A DNA stretch of 8,315 nt from an uncultured Bacteroides sp. (GTDB lineage: Bacteria; Bacteroidota; Bacteroidia; Bacteroidales; Bacteroidaceae): NCBI GenBank assembly GCA_900551645.1, contig URWP01000118.1, positions 1 to 8,315 of the forward strand. The letters run 5' to 3'. Below are positions 1-5,966 of the stretch, in pieces. The first letter of the stretch is position 1. Each line of letters begins with the position of its first letter. A program made the position numbers and the translations under genes. Below the pieces are notes generated by a model. It saw only the letters and a list, made by a program, of their open reading frames with translations, was not told where the DNA came from and ran no database searches.

Positions 1-69
1 GTATTTCAATGATCTCTTGAATATAATTTTGAACCGGATTATGCCGATTCTATGTTTAATTTTAATTTA

Positions 70-87
70 TCGGTAAAAATTTACCGA
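70..87. promoter_or_regulatory. Near-perfect 18-base palindrome, possible operator
   Basis: TCGGTAAA and TTTACCGA form two perfect 8-base arms around a 2-base AA centre, in otherwise AT-rich non-coding DNA. The palindrome lies about 65 bases upstream of the -33 element of the promoter at 153-184. Its size and symmetry suit a dimeric DNA-binding regulator. With a 2-base loop it cannot fold as a normal RNA hairpin, so a DNA-level site is more likely than a terminator. The regulator and the gene it might control, to the right or beyond the left edge, cannot be told from the window. Confidence 0.35.
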
Positions 88-152
88 AGTATTGCTTTTA
101 TATTATCGAGACAAGTAACAAAGGTAAGTATTTTTTTCTTCTTTCGGACAGT

Positions 153-184
153 TTTGTTATTTCTGGACAGAATCATTAACTTTG
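153..184 (+). promoter_or_regulatory. Bacteroidetes-type sigma-ABfr promoter for the TIGR04076 gene
   Basis: TTTG at 153-156 is followed after 20 bases by TAACTTTG at 177-184. This matches the established Bacteroides consensus exactly (-33 TTTG, 19-21 base spacer, -7 TAnnTTTG). Transcription should begin around position 190, giving a leader of roughly 15-20 bases before the ATG at 208. The site therefore also decides the start codon of the downstream gene, because an in-frame ATG at 52 lies upstream of the promoter and would not be on this transcript. Confidence 0.75.
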
Positions 185-207
185 GGAAACCTAAAAGATT
201 CACGACC

Positions 208-510
208 ATGAAGAAAATCAGAATCACCGTTATGCGGATGGCCTGCTACAAGGACTTGATGGAAGAATACGAAAACCCGATGGAACATGCCTGCGACATG
301 CATGTGGGACAGGTATTCATTGCCAACGGATGGGAGAAACCCGAAGGACTCTGCGAAAGCGCCTGGCAGAGTATGTCTCCCTTTGTAATGACACTGGCTC
401 ACGGAGGCACCAATATTTACGAAGGATGGATGAAGAACGAGAGATCGGCCATGATTTCGTGCAACGACGGCTTCCGGCCGGTCAGCTTTCTGCTGGAGGT
501 GATAGAATAA
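208..510 (+). CDS. TIGR04076 family small protein
   Basis: The product is 100 residues, with no signal peptide or membrane segment, so it is probably cytosolic. It reads as a full-length TIGR04076 family member. It opens with MKKIRITV, has a central stretch VGQVFIANGWEKPEGLC (33-49) with the family's G-x-x-F and KPEGxC pattern, then AW (52-53), and ends with C-x-DGxRPV (85-92) followed by a short beta strand. Cysteines at 13, 29, 49 and 85 stand out; the last two lie in conserved family positions as I remember them, so metal or redox chemistry is possible but unproven. The family's function is unknown. The ATG at 208 is chosen because the promoter at 153-184 lies just before it and the family N-terminus matches there. 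The gene stands alone and faces the lipoprotein operon tail to tail. Confidence 0.88.
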   Translation: MKKIRITVMRMACYKDLMEEYENPMEHACDMHVGQVFIANGWEKPEGLCESAWQSMSPFVMTLAHGGTNIYEGWMKNERSAMISCNDGFRPVSFLLEVIE

Positions 511-534
511 ATACTTGATACCGAATAGTTAGAA

Positions 535-577
535 AAATACAAGGAGCTATATCAAAATAATATAACTCCTTGTATTT
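535..577. terminator. Convergent, probably bidirectional intrinsic terminator
   Basis: Perfect 12-base arms AAATACAAGGAG (535-546) and CTCCTTGTATTT (566-577) are extended inward by five more pairs after one mismatch, leaving a 7-base loop at 553-559. Read leftward, the stem runs into a T-rich tract (TTTTTCT on the minus strand, about 531-537), so it looks like the end of the lipoprotein operon whose last stop codon is at 627-629. Read rightward it ends in TATTTAT, a weaker but usable tail for the TIGR04076 gene ending at 510. Confidence 0.75.
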
Positions 578-626
578 ATGAAACACAGACTATATATGAC
601 AGCCTTGTCCATAATTATATTGGGGA

Positions 627-1409
627 TTACATATACGGATTTATCTTTTCCGTCAGGACTTTCTCTTCAAGCAACGTACCATCTACGGTAATACCAAGTG
701 TAACTGTTGTATTGGTACCTTCTCCTTCTACTTTTACCGAAAGGTTGTAACTCTTGGAAGGCTCCAAAGTCAATGTCCCCGTATAAGGATTCTTGAAGGA
801 AGGTAAGCTTACCGTATAAGCCACCTTTCTTCCCGATTCACCAACATTGAAATAAGCCGTCTTAAAAGTATAGTTACTCTTATCGAACGTAAAGGTGCGG
901 CTAGTTGCATCAGTCGCATGGAGTTCGATAGAATAGGTAGTGAACATACTGGTTATGTAGTCGCTGAACTTAACGCTTACAGACGAATTCACCACACCAC
1001 AATTGACCGTTACAGTCTTTGACTCATCTTTGACGATAGCAAAAGAATCTTTTCCACTTGCACGTGCTTGTCCCCAACCTTGATTCGCACTTTCCGCTTC
1101 GACCTCTGTACAGCTTTCTGCTGTCAACACGTAATCCGGACCTGCAGAATACGTAAAAGTTTTTCCTACAAGATCGCCATATTTCTTATCAGAGAAAATC
1201 GGTTCACTTCCTCGGTTTAAACTAACGTTAAACTTATTCACATCAAAATAGTACGATGCTCTGGTAGCAATCTCTATTTCCGTTGTATCCACCACAGAGA
1301 ATCGGATCTCACCCGTCCCCTCGGAAAGCAACGGACTTTCCTCATTCGTACAAGCAGCAAACGAGAACAGTCCCATCAGGGAGAGAATGTATAGGATTTG
1401 TTTATACAT
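627..1409 (-). CDS. Small DUF4493-domain surface lipoprotein
   Basis: The protein has 260 residues and begins with a lipoprotein signal peptide (hydrophobic 5-18, lipobox FAAC with the acylated Cys at 20). TNEES follows at once, giving the acidic residues after Cys that act as a surface-export signal in Bacteroidetes. The mature part resembles DUF4493: GTGEIRFSV (31-39), ATR (48-50), an F-x-V strand (60-62), CGVVNSSVSVKF (137-148), then beta-rich sequence to the end. No catalytic motif is visible. It is the last gene of the operon, starting 8 bases after the stop of the 584-residue gene, so translation is probably coupled. It could also be viewed as distantly fimbrillin-like, since DUF4493 proteins share the TR-containing N-terminal pattern, but I see no clear fimbrial signature. 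Function unknown; a binding or structural role at the cell surface is inferred. Confidence 0.82.
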   Translation of the reverse strand: MYKQILYILSLMGLFSFAACTNEESPLLSEGTGEIRFSVVDTTEIEIATRASYYFDVNKFNVSLNRGSEPIFSDKKYGDLVGKTFTYSAGPDYVLTAESCTEVEAESANQGWGQARASGKDSFAIVKDESKTVTVNCGVVNSSVSVKFSDYITSMFTTYSIELHATDATSRTFTFDKSNYTFKTAYFNVGESGRKVAYTVSLPSFKNPYTGTLTLEPSKSYNLSVKVEGEGTNTTVTLGITVDGTLLEEKVLTEKINPYM

Positions 1410-1417
1410 AGTCTTAA

Positions 1418-3172
1418 TTAGTTATATAATATATGTAAAGTATGAACTTTAGACCAAGGGCCTGATGCTGAATATGAACTATTTAATTTCACGTCATAAG
1501 CTCCTGAAGAAAAAGTTCCGATTCCCGATAATGAATAATTCTTTCCAGTATTATTGTTATCTTGATTATCGCTGTATTGAGATATAACAGTTGTTCCATT
1601 CACATTTACAGTAAATGTTGTGTTCTGCCACCAGAAAATTTTAGAAGCTCTTACTGTCACGTTTGTATTTAATTTTACTCCTATATTGTCCGGTATGTAA
1701 AATGCTAATGTTGATGTAGCAGTACATTCTCCACTTCCGCTAACGCCTCCTAACTGAATTATGCCATTATCATATTTACAATTCCAACTTGCAAATTCCC
1801 AATCATCTTCAATCATTACAGAAGGTACATATGGCAATCCCGTAACATGACATTCCAATGGCAATGAAGTATTTTCAACACCATCAAATAACACAGTCGC
1901 AGACAATTCATGCTTTTGCCAAGCAAGTGAGTTGAACTGAGTTGCTGTCCCAAAAGGTAATTCTTCGGAACTCTGTCCGCTATCTGTTAAATAAGTTACT
2001 GTCAAGATATCAGAATAATTAGGATTGTCTGAAATCTCAGATGCAATAGTTGCTGTAGAATTTATATCAAAAATACTGGAACCATCCTTTTTATTAGCTT
2101 CTTCAGCACCAGAACTCTGATAAATCGAATAGCTAGTACTTCCCGATACGGTAGTTGTAAACTCAGGTTGAGGAATTTCTTCCAAAACGGCAGATATAAT
2201 ATCAATAGTTTCTCCAGTTTGCAAATGGATAGAAGCTATTAATGTACTGCCTTGTGGTACATATGGCCAGCCATCCGTTACGGTCATAAGGGTATTACTT
2301 TCTGGTTGAGCTGTATAAGTCCGGATGGAGGTACCCTTGTATAAAAGCTGGATATCCCATCCATCTACTAATTCCAATGGAGCACCATTAGCGTCAAGAT
2401 TTAAAATGACATCTGTACCAGTCAAAAACTCCTCTGTATAGGTATGTGTAGCAGTGGCTGTCAATTGGATATTAGAGAATATCGACAAATCCGGATCACA
2501 TTGGATCACATATTTCGTCTGTGCGGCAGCCGAAGAGATAACTGTCCATTCATGCAAACTCTCATGTCCTAATATATTCGTTCCCTCAAACACGGCATTT
2601 ACCGGTTGTCCAGCCTGTGCAAACAAATAACTGTCTGCATTTTCGTTATCTGCCAGCTTTATTGATGAGTCTCCCGACTTAATAGTCAGAGTCCAAGCTG
2701 AATAATGGTTTTGCAGGCTCTCACTTACGGAAGGAACCAACATAGCATTTGCCAAAGAAGCATTTATAGTTGCTTCCGTTGGTTTTCCTGGATAGATCTG
2801 GACAGTAGAAGAACCGGAAAAGTAAGGTGTATCTTGTATTTGTTCGTTCTCTCCGTAATCAGCTTTTACGGTATAGGATCCGGCGGCCAATTCTATCTCC
2901 CCCGTAACGTCGCTATACAACTTGGGAAAACCTTCAATAGAGATTCCGTCTTTTTGGATATCAACCATGAAATCTGAAACTGGCGGTATCAGTTCATCGG
3001 GAAGTAAGGATGTTTCTTCCCTTGTCATAGCGGAAAATTTCATATCTACATTTCCCAATGTAAAATGCAAATATCCTGTTCCTTCCTCACTTTCTTGGTT
3101 GAAAGTATCATTGGTGCAGGCTGCCAGCAACACTCCCAACAATCCTATATAAAGTACATTGATCCATTTCAT
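1418..3172 (-). CDS. DUF4493-domain lipoprotein with extra C-terminal beta-rich module
   Basis: This 584-residue protein has a lipoprotein signal (hydrophobic 4-17, lipobox LAAC, Cys19) followed by TND and then an acidic run ESEE (27-30). DUF4493 covers about 31-265: GTGYLHFTL (31-39), MTRE (49-52), SDFMVDI (66-72), an LAAGSYTVKADYG turn (95-107), TPYFSG (115-120), then the NASLANAMLVPSV strand pair (137-149). A middle beta-rich segment (about 266-450) follows. The C-terminal segment (about 455-584) looks like a lectin-like or carbohydrate-binding beta sandwich because of its aromatic residues (W458, W463, W514, W515, W573), but I recognise no family. The last 250 codons or so are clearly more AT-rich than the rest, suggesting a separately acquired module. 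The gene starts 34 bases after the upstream PCMD gene and ends 8 bases before the next. A promoter-like site at 3224-3254 may give it an extra transcript. Confidence 0.85.
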   Translation of the reverse strand: MKWINVLYIGLLGVLLAACTNDTFNQESEEGTGYLHFTLGNVDMKFSAMTREETSLLPDELIPPVSDFMVDIQKDGISIEGFPKLYSDVTGEIELAAGSYTVKADYGENEQIQDTPYFSGSSTVQIYPGKPTEATINASLANAMLVPSVSESLQNHYSAWTLTIKSGDSSIKLADNENADSYLFAQAGQPVNAVFEGTNILGHESLHEWTVISSAAAQTKYVIQCDPDLSIFSNIQLTATATHTYTEEFLTGTDVILNLDANGAPLELVDGWDIQLLYKGTSIRTYTAQPESNTLMTVTDGWPYVPQGSTLIASIHLQTGETIDIISAVLEEIPQPEFTTTVSGSTSYSIYQSSGAEEANKKDGSSIFDINSTATIASEISDNPNYSDILTVTYLTDSGQSSEELPFGTATQFNSLAWQKHELSATVLFDGVENTSLPLECHVTGLPYVPSVMIEDDWEFASWNCKYDNGIIQLGGVSGSGECTATSTLAFYIPDNIGVKLNTNVTVRASKIFWWQNTTFTVNVNGTTVISQYSDNQDNNNTGKNYSLSGIGTFSSGAYDVKLNSSYSASGPWSKVHTLHILYN

Positions 3173-3206
3173 TGTTTTATGAATTTTCTTGTGTCTCTAG
3201 GAAATC

Positions 3207-4871
3207 TCAATCATAAATCAGTTCAAAATTATCTATTAATAATTTACTGCCAACTCCTCCTGTGAAATAATCACCATATTTACTGGCAGAAGCCACCACT
3301 AGAATGTATTTAGGGGTACGGTTCGTGTAACGGTAATCCAGCACCAGATCACGTTGTTGATATTCACTATCGGAATTTCCACTGATGTATTCCGCATAAG
3401 CGATGACGTGTGAATCGTTTTTGTCAAACAGTTGGCGTTCACTGGGGCGGGTACGTATTTCAAGCGGTTGATCCCAGTCTGTCAAGGCGATGTATATATG
3501 ACAGGAATCCGATTTTCCTTTTAACGCTTGCAAGGCATCTTCACCTATCTTGTCAATAGGTACTGACGTGTATTTATAGTGGATGCGCAATTTGGATGGG
3601 AAGGATGAGAACTCACGTCCGAAACTCAATACACCGTTAGTACCGTCAGTGCGTACATAACTACCAGTAAAGATATTTCCTGCAGCCAGTTTCAAGACCC
3701 GCCATTCGGTAGCAAGTGAAGCAGCTTGTCCTGAACCGTTGCAAGTCTCAGAAGTAGGAGTGGTATTACTGTCGGCAATGGTCGTGGCACCTTTATTTCC
3801 TGTATCCCAGAAAGATTCTTCTCCCGAATCCCACGGCTGCCACAGAGTACCGTTTGAAGACGGTGAAGACGACCAAGCATCAAAGCTTCCGTTGGTTAGC
3901 GGTGTAGCAGGGGCTGTAGTGAACGAACCGTAACCCTTGTCCGTACCGTCTACCTGAATGTTGTATTGGTAACTTGTACCAGGTGTCAGACCTGTCAATG
4001 TAGTATTAAAACTGGTTCCGTTTACTACAATATCTTCATCAGATTGAATCATCCAATCTGTTGCATCAACTTTTTTATAAGTGATTGAAGGACGTTTCCC
4101 GCTCTGTATACTACCAGATAGACTGGCACTGGTAGAACGGACAAACGTATCATTGCTTGTTTCTGTCTCTCCGCTGGAGTGGTAGACATAAACCGTCCAT
4201 TCAAGACTGGTTTCCTCCCAGCCATTCTGTACATAGAAAGTGACGGGTTGTGAAAAATCATATGTTTCAGAAGCTGTAGGGTCCGGAAAAACTTTCCCGC
4301 TGGTACCTCCTAGTTTGAAGGACGTTACCTTAATACAATCAAGAGGCTGATCTTCGGCTACATAAATAATGGCGTTTCGGTTGATTTCATCAATAATAGC
4401 GTTACCAATCTGGTTCTCCAAAATGATTTCTCGTTTAATGATCTGTTGTACAGTAATCTTCCAAAGATAGTCTTGATAAGTACTCAGAATAAGTGTCACC
4501 GGTTCTGAAAAATCTACCCGTGTATCAGCGGAAGTAATGAGGTCATCCGTCGATCCGAATCCCGTAGTGGGAAATTTTGCATAGTTGTGACATAGAGTAG
4601 AGTCGATATTCAAAGTAGCATCGTTCGTGACCGTCAGTTTTGTAATCCGAAGTGCAGTCAGATTGACTGTATCATCTACATACAGAGAGATAGTACGTTC
4701 GCTCTTGTTAATGGTAGTCTGGTTGCTGCTGTTGCCTTCGGCATCACATTGCCCTTCCACCTCGAAAGCTTCGATGCTGCCGTCCACAATTGGGTAAGGG
4801 ATATCGTTCTTTATCTTACAGGCTGACAGAGCCAACAGGCAGAAAAGAGTATATAAGAGTTTCTTAATCAT
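3207..4871 (-). CDS. PCMD-domain lipoprotein with two N-terminal Ig-like repeats
   Basis: The protein has 554 residues. The signal peptide ends in the lipobox LSAC (Cys18). KIKND follows, which is less acidic than in the neighbouring lipoproteins, so surface export is less certain. Two related Ig-like repeats, similar in pattern to DUF5018-type domains, occupy about 54-143 and 156-230; each ends in a DFS-x-PV strand (120-125, 205-210) and a closing W-x-V or WK-I-TV strand. A fibronectin-III-like domain follows (about 242-320, LTPGTSYQYNI, then GSFTTAP). The C-terminal PCMD domain (about 324-554) carries LTNGSFDAW, FWDTGNKG (354-361), FTGSY and SKYGDYFTGG (530-539), motifs shared with the PCMD lipoprotein two genes upstream. 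PCMD (putative carbohydrate metabolism domain) is known from a structure of Bacteroides thetaiotaomicron BT_2081, as I recall; its activity is unproven. AGGAAG lies nine bases before the ATG, an unusually good ribosome site for this phylum. Confidence 0.88.
   Translation of the reverse strand: MIKKLLYTLFCLLALSACKIKNDIPYPIVDGSIEAFEVEGQCDAEGNSSNQTTINKSERTISLYVDDTVNLTALRITKLTVTNDATLNIDSTLCHNYAKFPTTGFGSTDDLITSADTRVDFSEPVTLILSTYQDYLWKITVQQIIKREIILENQIGNAIIDEINRNAIIYVAEDQPLDCIKVTSFKLGGTSGKVFPDPTASETYDFSQPVTFYVQNGWEETSLEWTVYVYHSSGETETSNDTFVRSTSASLSGSIQSGKRPSITYKKVDATDWMIQSDEDIVVNGTSFNTTLTGLTPGTSYQYNIQVDGTDKGYGSFTTAPATPLTNGSFDAWSSSPSSNGTLWQPWDSGEESFWDTGNKGATTIADSNTTPTSETCNGSGQAASLATEWRVLKLAAGNIFTGSYVRTDGTNGVLSFGREFSSFPSKLRIHYKYTSVPIDKIGEDALQALKGKSDSCHIYIALTDWDQPLEIRTRPSERQLFDKNDSHVIAYAEYISGNSDSEYQQRDLVLDYRYTNRTPKYILVVASASKYGDYFTGGVGSKLLIDNFELIYD
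3210..3902 (-). other. PCMD domain-coding region, copy 2
   Basis: This is the C-terminal domain of the 554-residue lipoprotein, residues about 324-554. It aligns by eye along its length with the region at 5985-6677. Shared blocks are NG-x-(F/M)-x-x-W, FWD(T/S)GNKGA, (I/L)FTGS(Y/F), L-x-FGR-x-F-x-S-x-PS-x-L, PIDKI or GKIDKI, (L/A)-x-DW, VIAY(A/G)E, and SKYGDYFTG followed by LLID-x-(F/L)EL. Base composition is about 40-45% GC on the lines I counted, similar to the rest of its gene. Confidence 0.75.
3224..3254 (-). promoter_or_regulatory. Possible internal promoter for the 584-residue lipoprotein gene
   Basis: On the minus strand GTTG (3254-3251) is followed after 19 bases by TAATTTTG (3231-3224). 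The -7 box fits TAnnTTTG exactly, while the -33 box matches three of four bases. It lies inside the last codons of the PCMD gene, and transcription would begin near 3217, about 45 bases before the ATG at 3172. The location is sensible, but one exact 8-base degenerate match in coding DNA can arise by chance. Confidence 0.35.
4182..4712 (-). repeat. Two tandem Ig-like repeats within the PCMD lipoprotein
   Basis: The protein-level repeats correspond to residues 54-143 (4443-4712) and 156-230 (4182-4406) of the 554-residue protein. Both begin with a short I-x-x-x-x-R-x-I-x-(L/I)YV strand (residues 54-64 and 160-171), followed by a strand of the L-x-x-(I/L)KVTS or LRITKLTV type, a DFS(E/Q)PVT strand, and a final strand ending in WKITV or EWTVYV. 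The pattern is that of DUF5018-like Ig folds found as spacers in Bacteroidales surface proteins. The DNA of the two copies has diverged, so this is an old duplication. They probably hold the PCMD domain away from the membrane. Confidence 0.6.
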
Positions 4872-4886
4872 GCTTCAGTGCTTCCT

Positions 4887-5885
4887 TTATAAGTAAAACG
4901 TCATTCCGATATTGATGGAAAACAGATTGATTTTGAAGTTACCCGAAGAAGTTCTCCGGCTTCCTGTCTCTATTTGGTTGGTAGTTTGTTTCTGCCACTT
5001 AAAGCTATAGCCCATCACCCCTACCGAGACTTCCACAGCCGACCAGTCTGTAATAAATGCACTCATTCCTGGTGCAATACCTATCTGAAAACTGTGGGTA
5101 CGTTCAAAAGTTCCATCGTATTCCGTTCCGGATTCGGTAGAATTCTTGCCAGTTGCATAAGCGTAAGTAAGACGTACCTCATTAAAGAGTCCGAATATCT
5201 TACTTCGACCGATAGGCATGTAAGTACGCAGAAAACCAGACACTTCGTATTCATGCTCCAAATAATACAAATCCTTGAGGTTGATGTTAAAATCTTCGCC
5301 CAGATTCAAATTAAAATTACCTAAATCAAGATAAGTACGGTTATATCCAGCACGGACACCTGCTGCCATATTATCTCGGAAAAAGTATCCCACATACGGA
5401 CTGACATTGAAAGTATATCCTAGTCCCTCCACATCCTTGATGACCAAAAAGTTCAGGTTGTTTTCCTCATGTTCGGAATAAGAAACAGTACCTCCTGCCA
5501 ACCATTGGCCTTTAGGAATGAATACCGCCTGCATGATTCCACGGTCAATTCGTTGTGGTCGTCCAGATGGAGTAAGTCCTTTTGCTATTCTGGCTGCCTC
5601 CTTGGCAGCTCTTTCAGCTTCCTTTTCTGCCAGGTGTGCCTTTCTTTTCGCTTCTTTTTCTGCCCTTCTGGCTTCTTTCTCCGCCTCTTTTTTAACCTCT
5701 TCCTCCAGTCTGGCATGTATTTTCTTATAAGCTGATTCGCTGAGTTGGTATACATTTCCAGTAGAACCAGTGTAAAGAATACTGTCAACAGACAAACTGT
5801 CGGATGATGAAACCGGTTGTTGGGCATGCAAGTATACGATACAGCATCCCGCCAGCAAAAATAATAGAAACAATCGTTTAATCAT
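4887..5885 (-). CDS. Outer-membrane beta-barrel protein with long periplasmic alanine-striped helix
   Basis: The protein has 332 residues. An N-terminal hydrophobic segment (5-19) ends at LHA-QQ, a good signal peptidase I site after Ala21. LAGC at 11-14 also resembles a lipobox, but the hydrophobic stretch before it is very short. Residues 51-102 form a charged, alanine-rich helix with an 11-residue repeat. From about 117 to 332 there are roughly eight amphipathic strands (near 127-138, 158-169, 172-182, 209-224, 230-245, 263-274, 280-297 and 315-332), ending in the aromatic-rich FYL expected of an outer-membrane barrel. This suggests an 8-strand OmpA/OmpX-like barrel whose N-terminal helix lies in the periplasm. 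It sits between two PCMD lipoprotein genes, 15 bases before the next one, so it may anchor or partner these lipoproteins. Exact family not recognised. Confidence 0.8.
   Translation of the reverse strand: MIKRLFLLFLLAGCCIVYLHAQQPVSSSDSLSVDSILYTGSTGNVYQLSESAYKKIHARLEEEVKKEAEKEARRAEKEAKRKAHLAEKEAERAAKEAARIAKGLTPSGRPQRIDRGIMQAVFIPKGQWLAGGTVSYSEHEENNLNFLVIKDVEGLGYTFNVSPYVGYFFRDNMAAGVRAGYNRTYLDLGNFNLNLGEDFNINLKDLYYLEHEYEVSGFLRTYMPIGRSKIFGLFNEVRLTYAYATGKNSTESGTEYDGTFERTHSFQIGIAPGMSAFITDWSAVEVSVGVMGYSFKWQKQTTNQIETGSRRTSSGNFKINLFSINIGMTFYL
5583..5690 (-). repeat. Hendecad (11-residue) coiled-coil repeat in the barrel protein
   Basis: Residues 66-101 of the barrel protein read as three 11-residue units, each beginning KEA: KEAEKEARRAE, KEAKRKAHLAE and KEAERAAKEAA. 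Alanines fall at 68, 72, 75, 79, 83, 86, 90, 94, 97 and 101, a strict 4-3-4 spacing that puts them all along one face of the helix, with Lys, Arg and Glu on the others. Such 11/3 repeats are known to form straight or right-handed coiled coils. With flanking residues 51-65 the helix is about 50 residues, or roughly 75 angstroms. It could pair with itself or with another envelope protein. Confidence 0.75.
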
Positions 5886-5910
5886 ATAAGATGTTTAAAG
5901 ACAAGTATAA

Positions 5911-5945
5911 CCGTAAGCATAGTTATATCCTAACCATGCTTACGG
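5911..5945 (-). terminator. Intercistronic hairpin, possible attenuator or partial terminator
   Basis: The arms CCGTAAGCAT (5911-5920) and ATGCTTACGG (5936-5945) are perfect over 10 bases. After one mismatch they are extended by four more pairs around a 5-base loop (5926-5930). It is the only sizeable gap in the operon (81 bases), between the DUF4493-PCMD gene and the barrel gene. On the transcribed strand the stem is followed by TTATACTTGTCTTT, T-rich but interrupted, so termination is likely partial. It could equally protect the 3' end of the upstream message after processing. Confidence 0.55.
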
Positions 5946-5966
5946 TCCAAATGAATAATCAAAGGG

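Noticed and set aside
119..126. Exact TAnnTTTG box on the minus strand (TACCTTTG), possible leftward promoter
   Set aside because: No TTTG-like -33 element lies at the required 19-21 bases, and no leftward ATG follows inside the window. A leftward gene beyond the edge cannot be excluded.
1..152. Possible end of a gene entering from the left edge (frame open from 2 to a stop at 74-76)
   Set aside because: The 24 codons are AT-rich, show no recognisable pattern and are too few to separate from chance.
52..207. In-frame 52-codon extension of the TIGR04076 gene upstream to an ATG at 52
   Set aside because: It is low-complexity Phe/Ile-rich sequence, lies across and upstream of a perfect promoter, and the family N-terminus begins at 208.
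578..691. Plus-strand 37-codon frame starting MKHRLY with a short hydrophobic run
   Set aside because: It overlaps the terminator and the antisense of the 260-residue gene end, has no promoter, and is most simply chance.
5469..5735. Plus-strand Phe/Ser/Ala-rich frames opposite the barrel gene
   Set aside because: They are the complement of the Lys/Glu/Ala coiled-coil codons. The minus-strand frame has a signal peptide, coil and barrel and explains the sequence.
5902..5933. TATACTTG with TTAG 20 bases upstream (minus strand) as a promoter for the barrel gene
   Set aside because: Both boxes have one mismatch and the hairpin occupies the spacer; the support is too weak to annotate.
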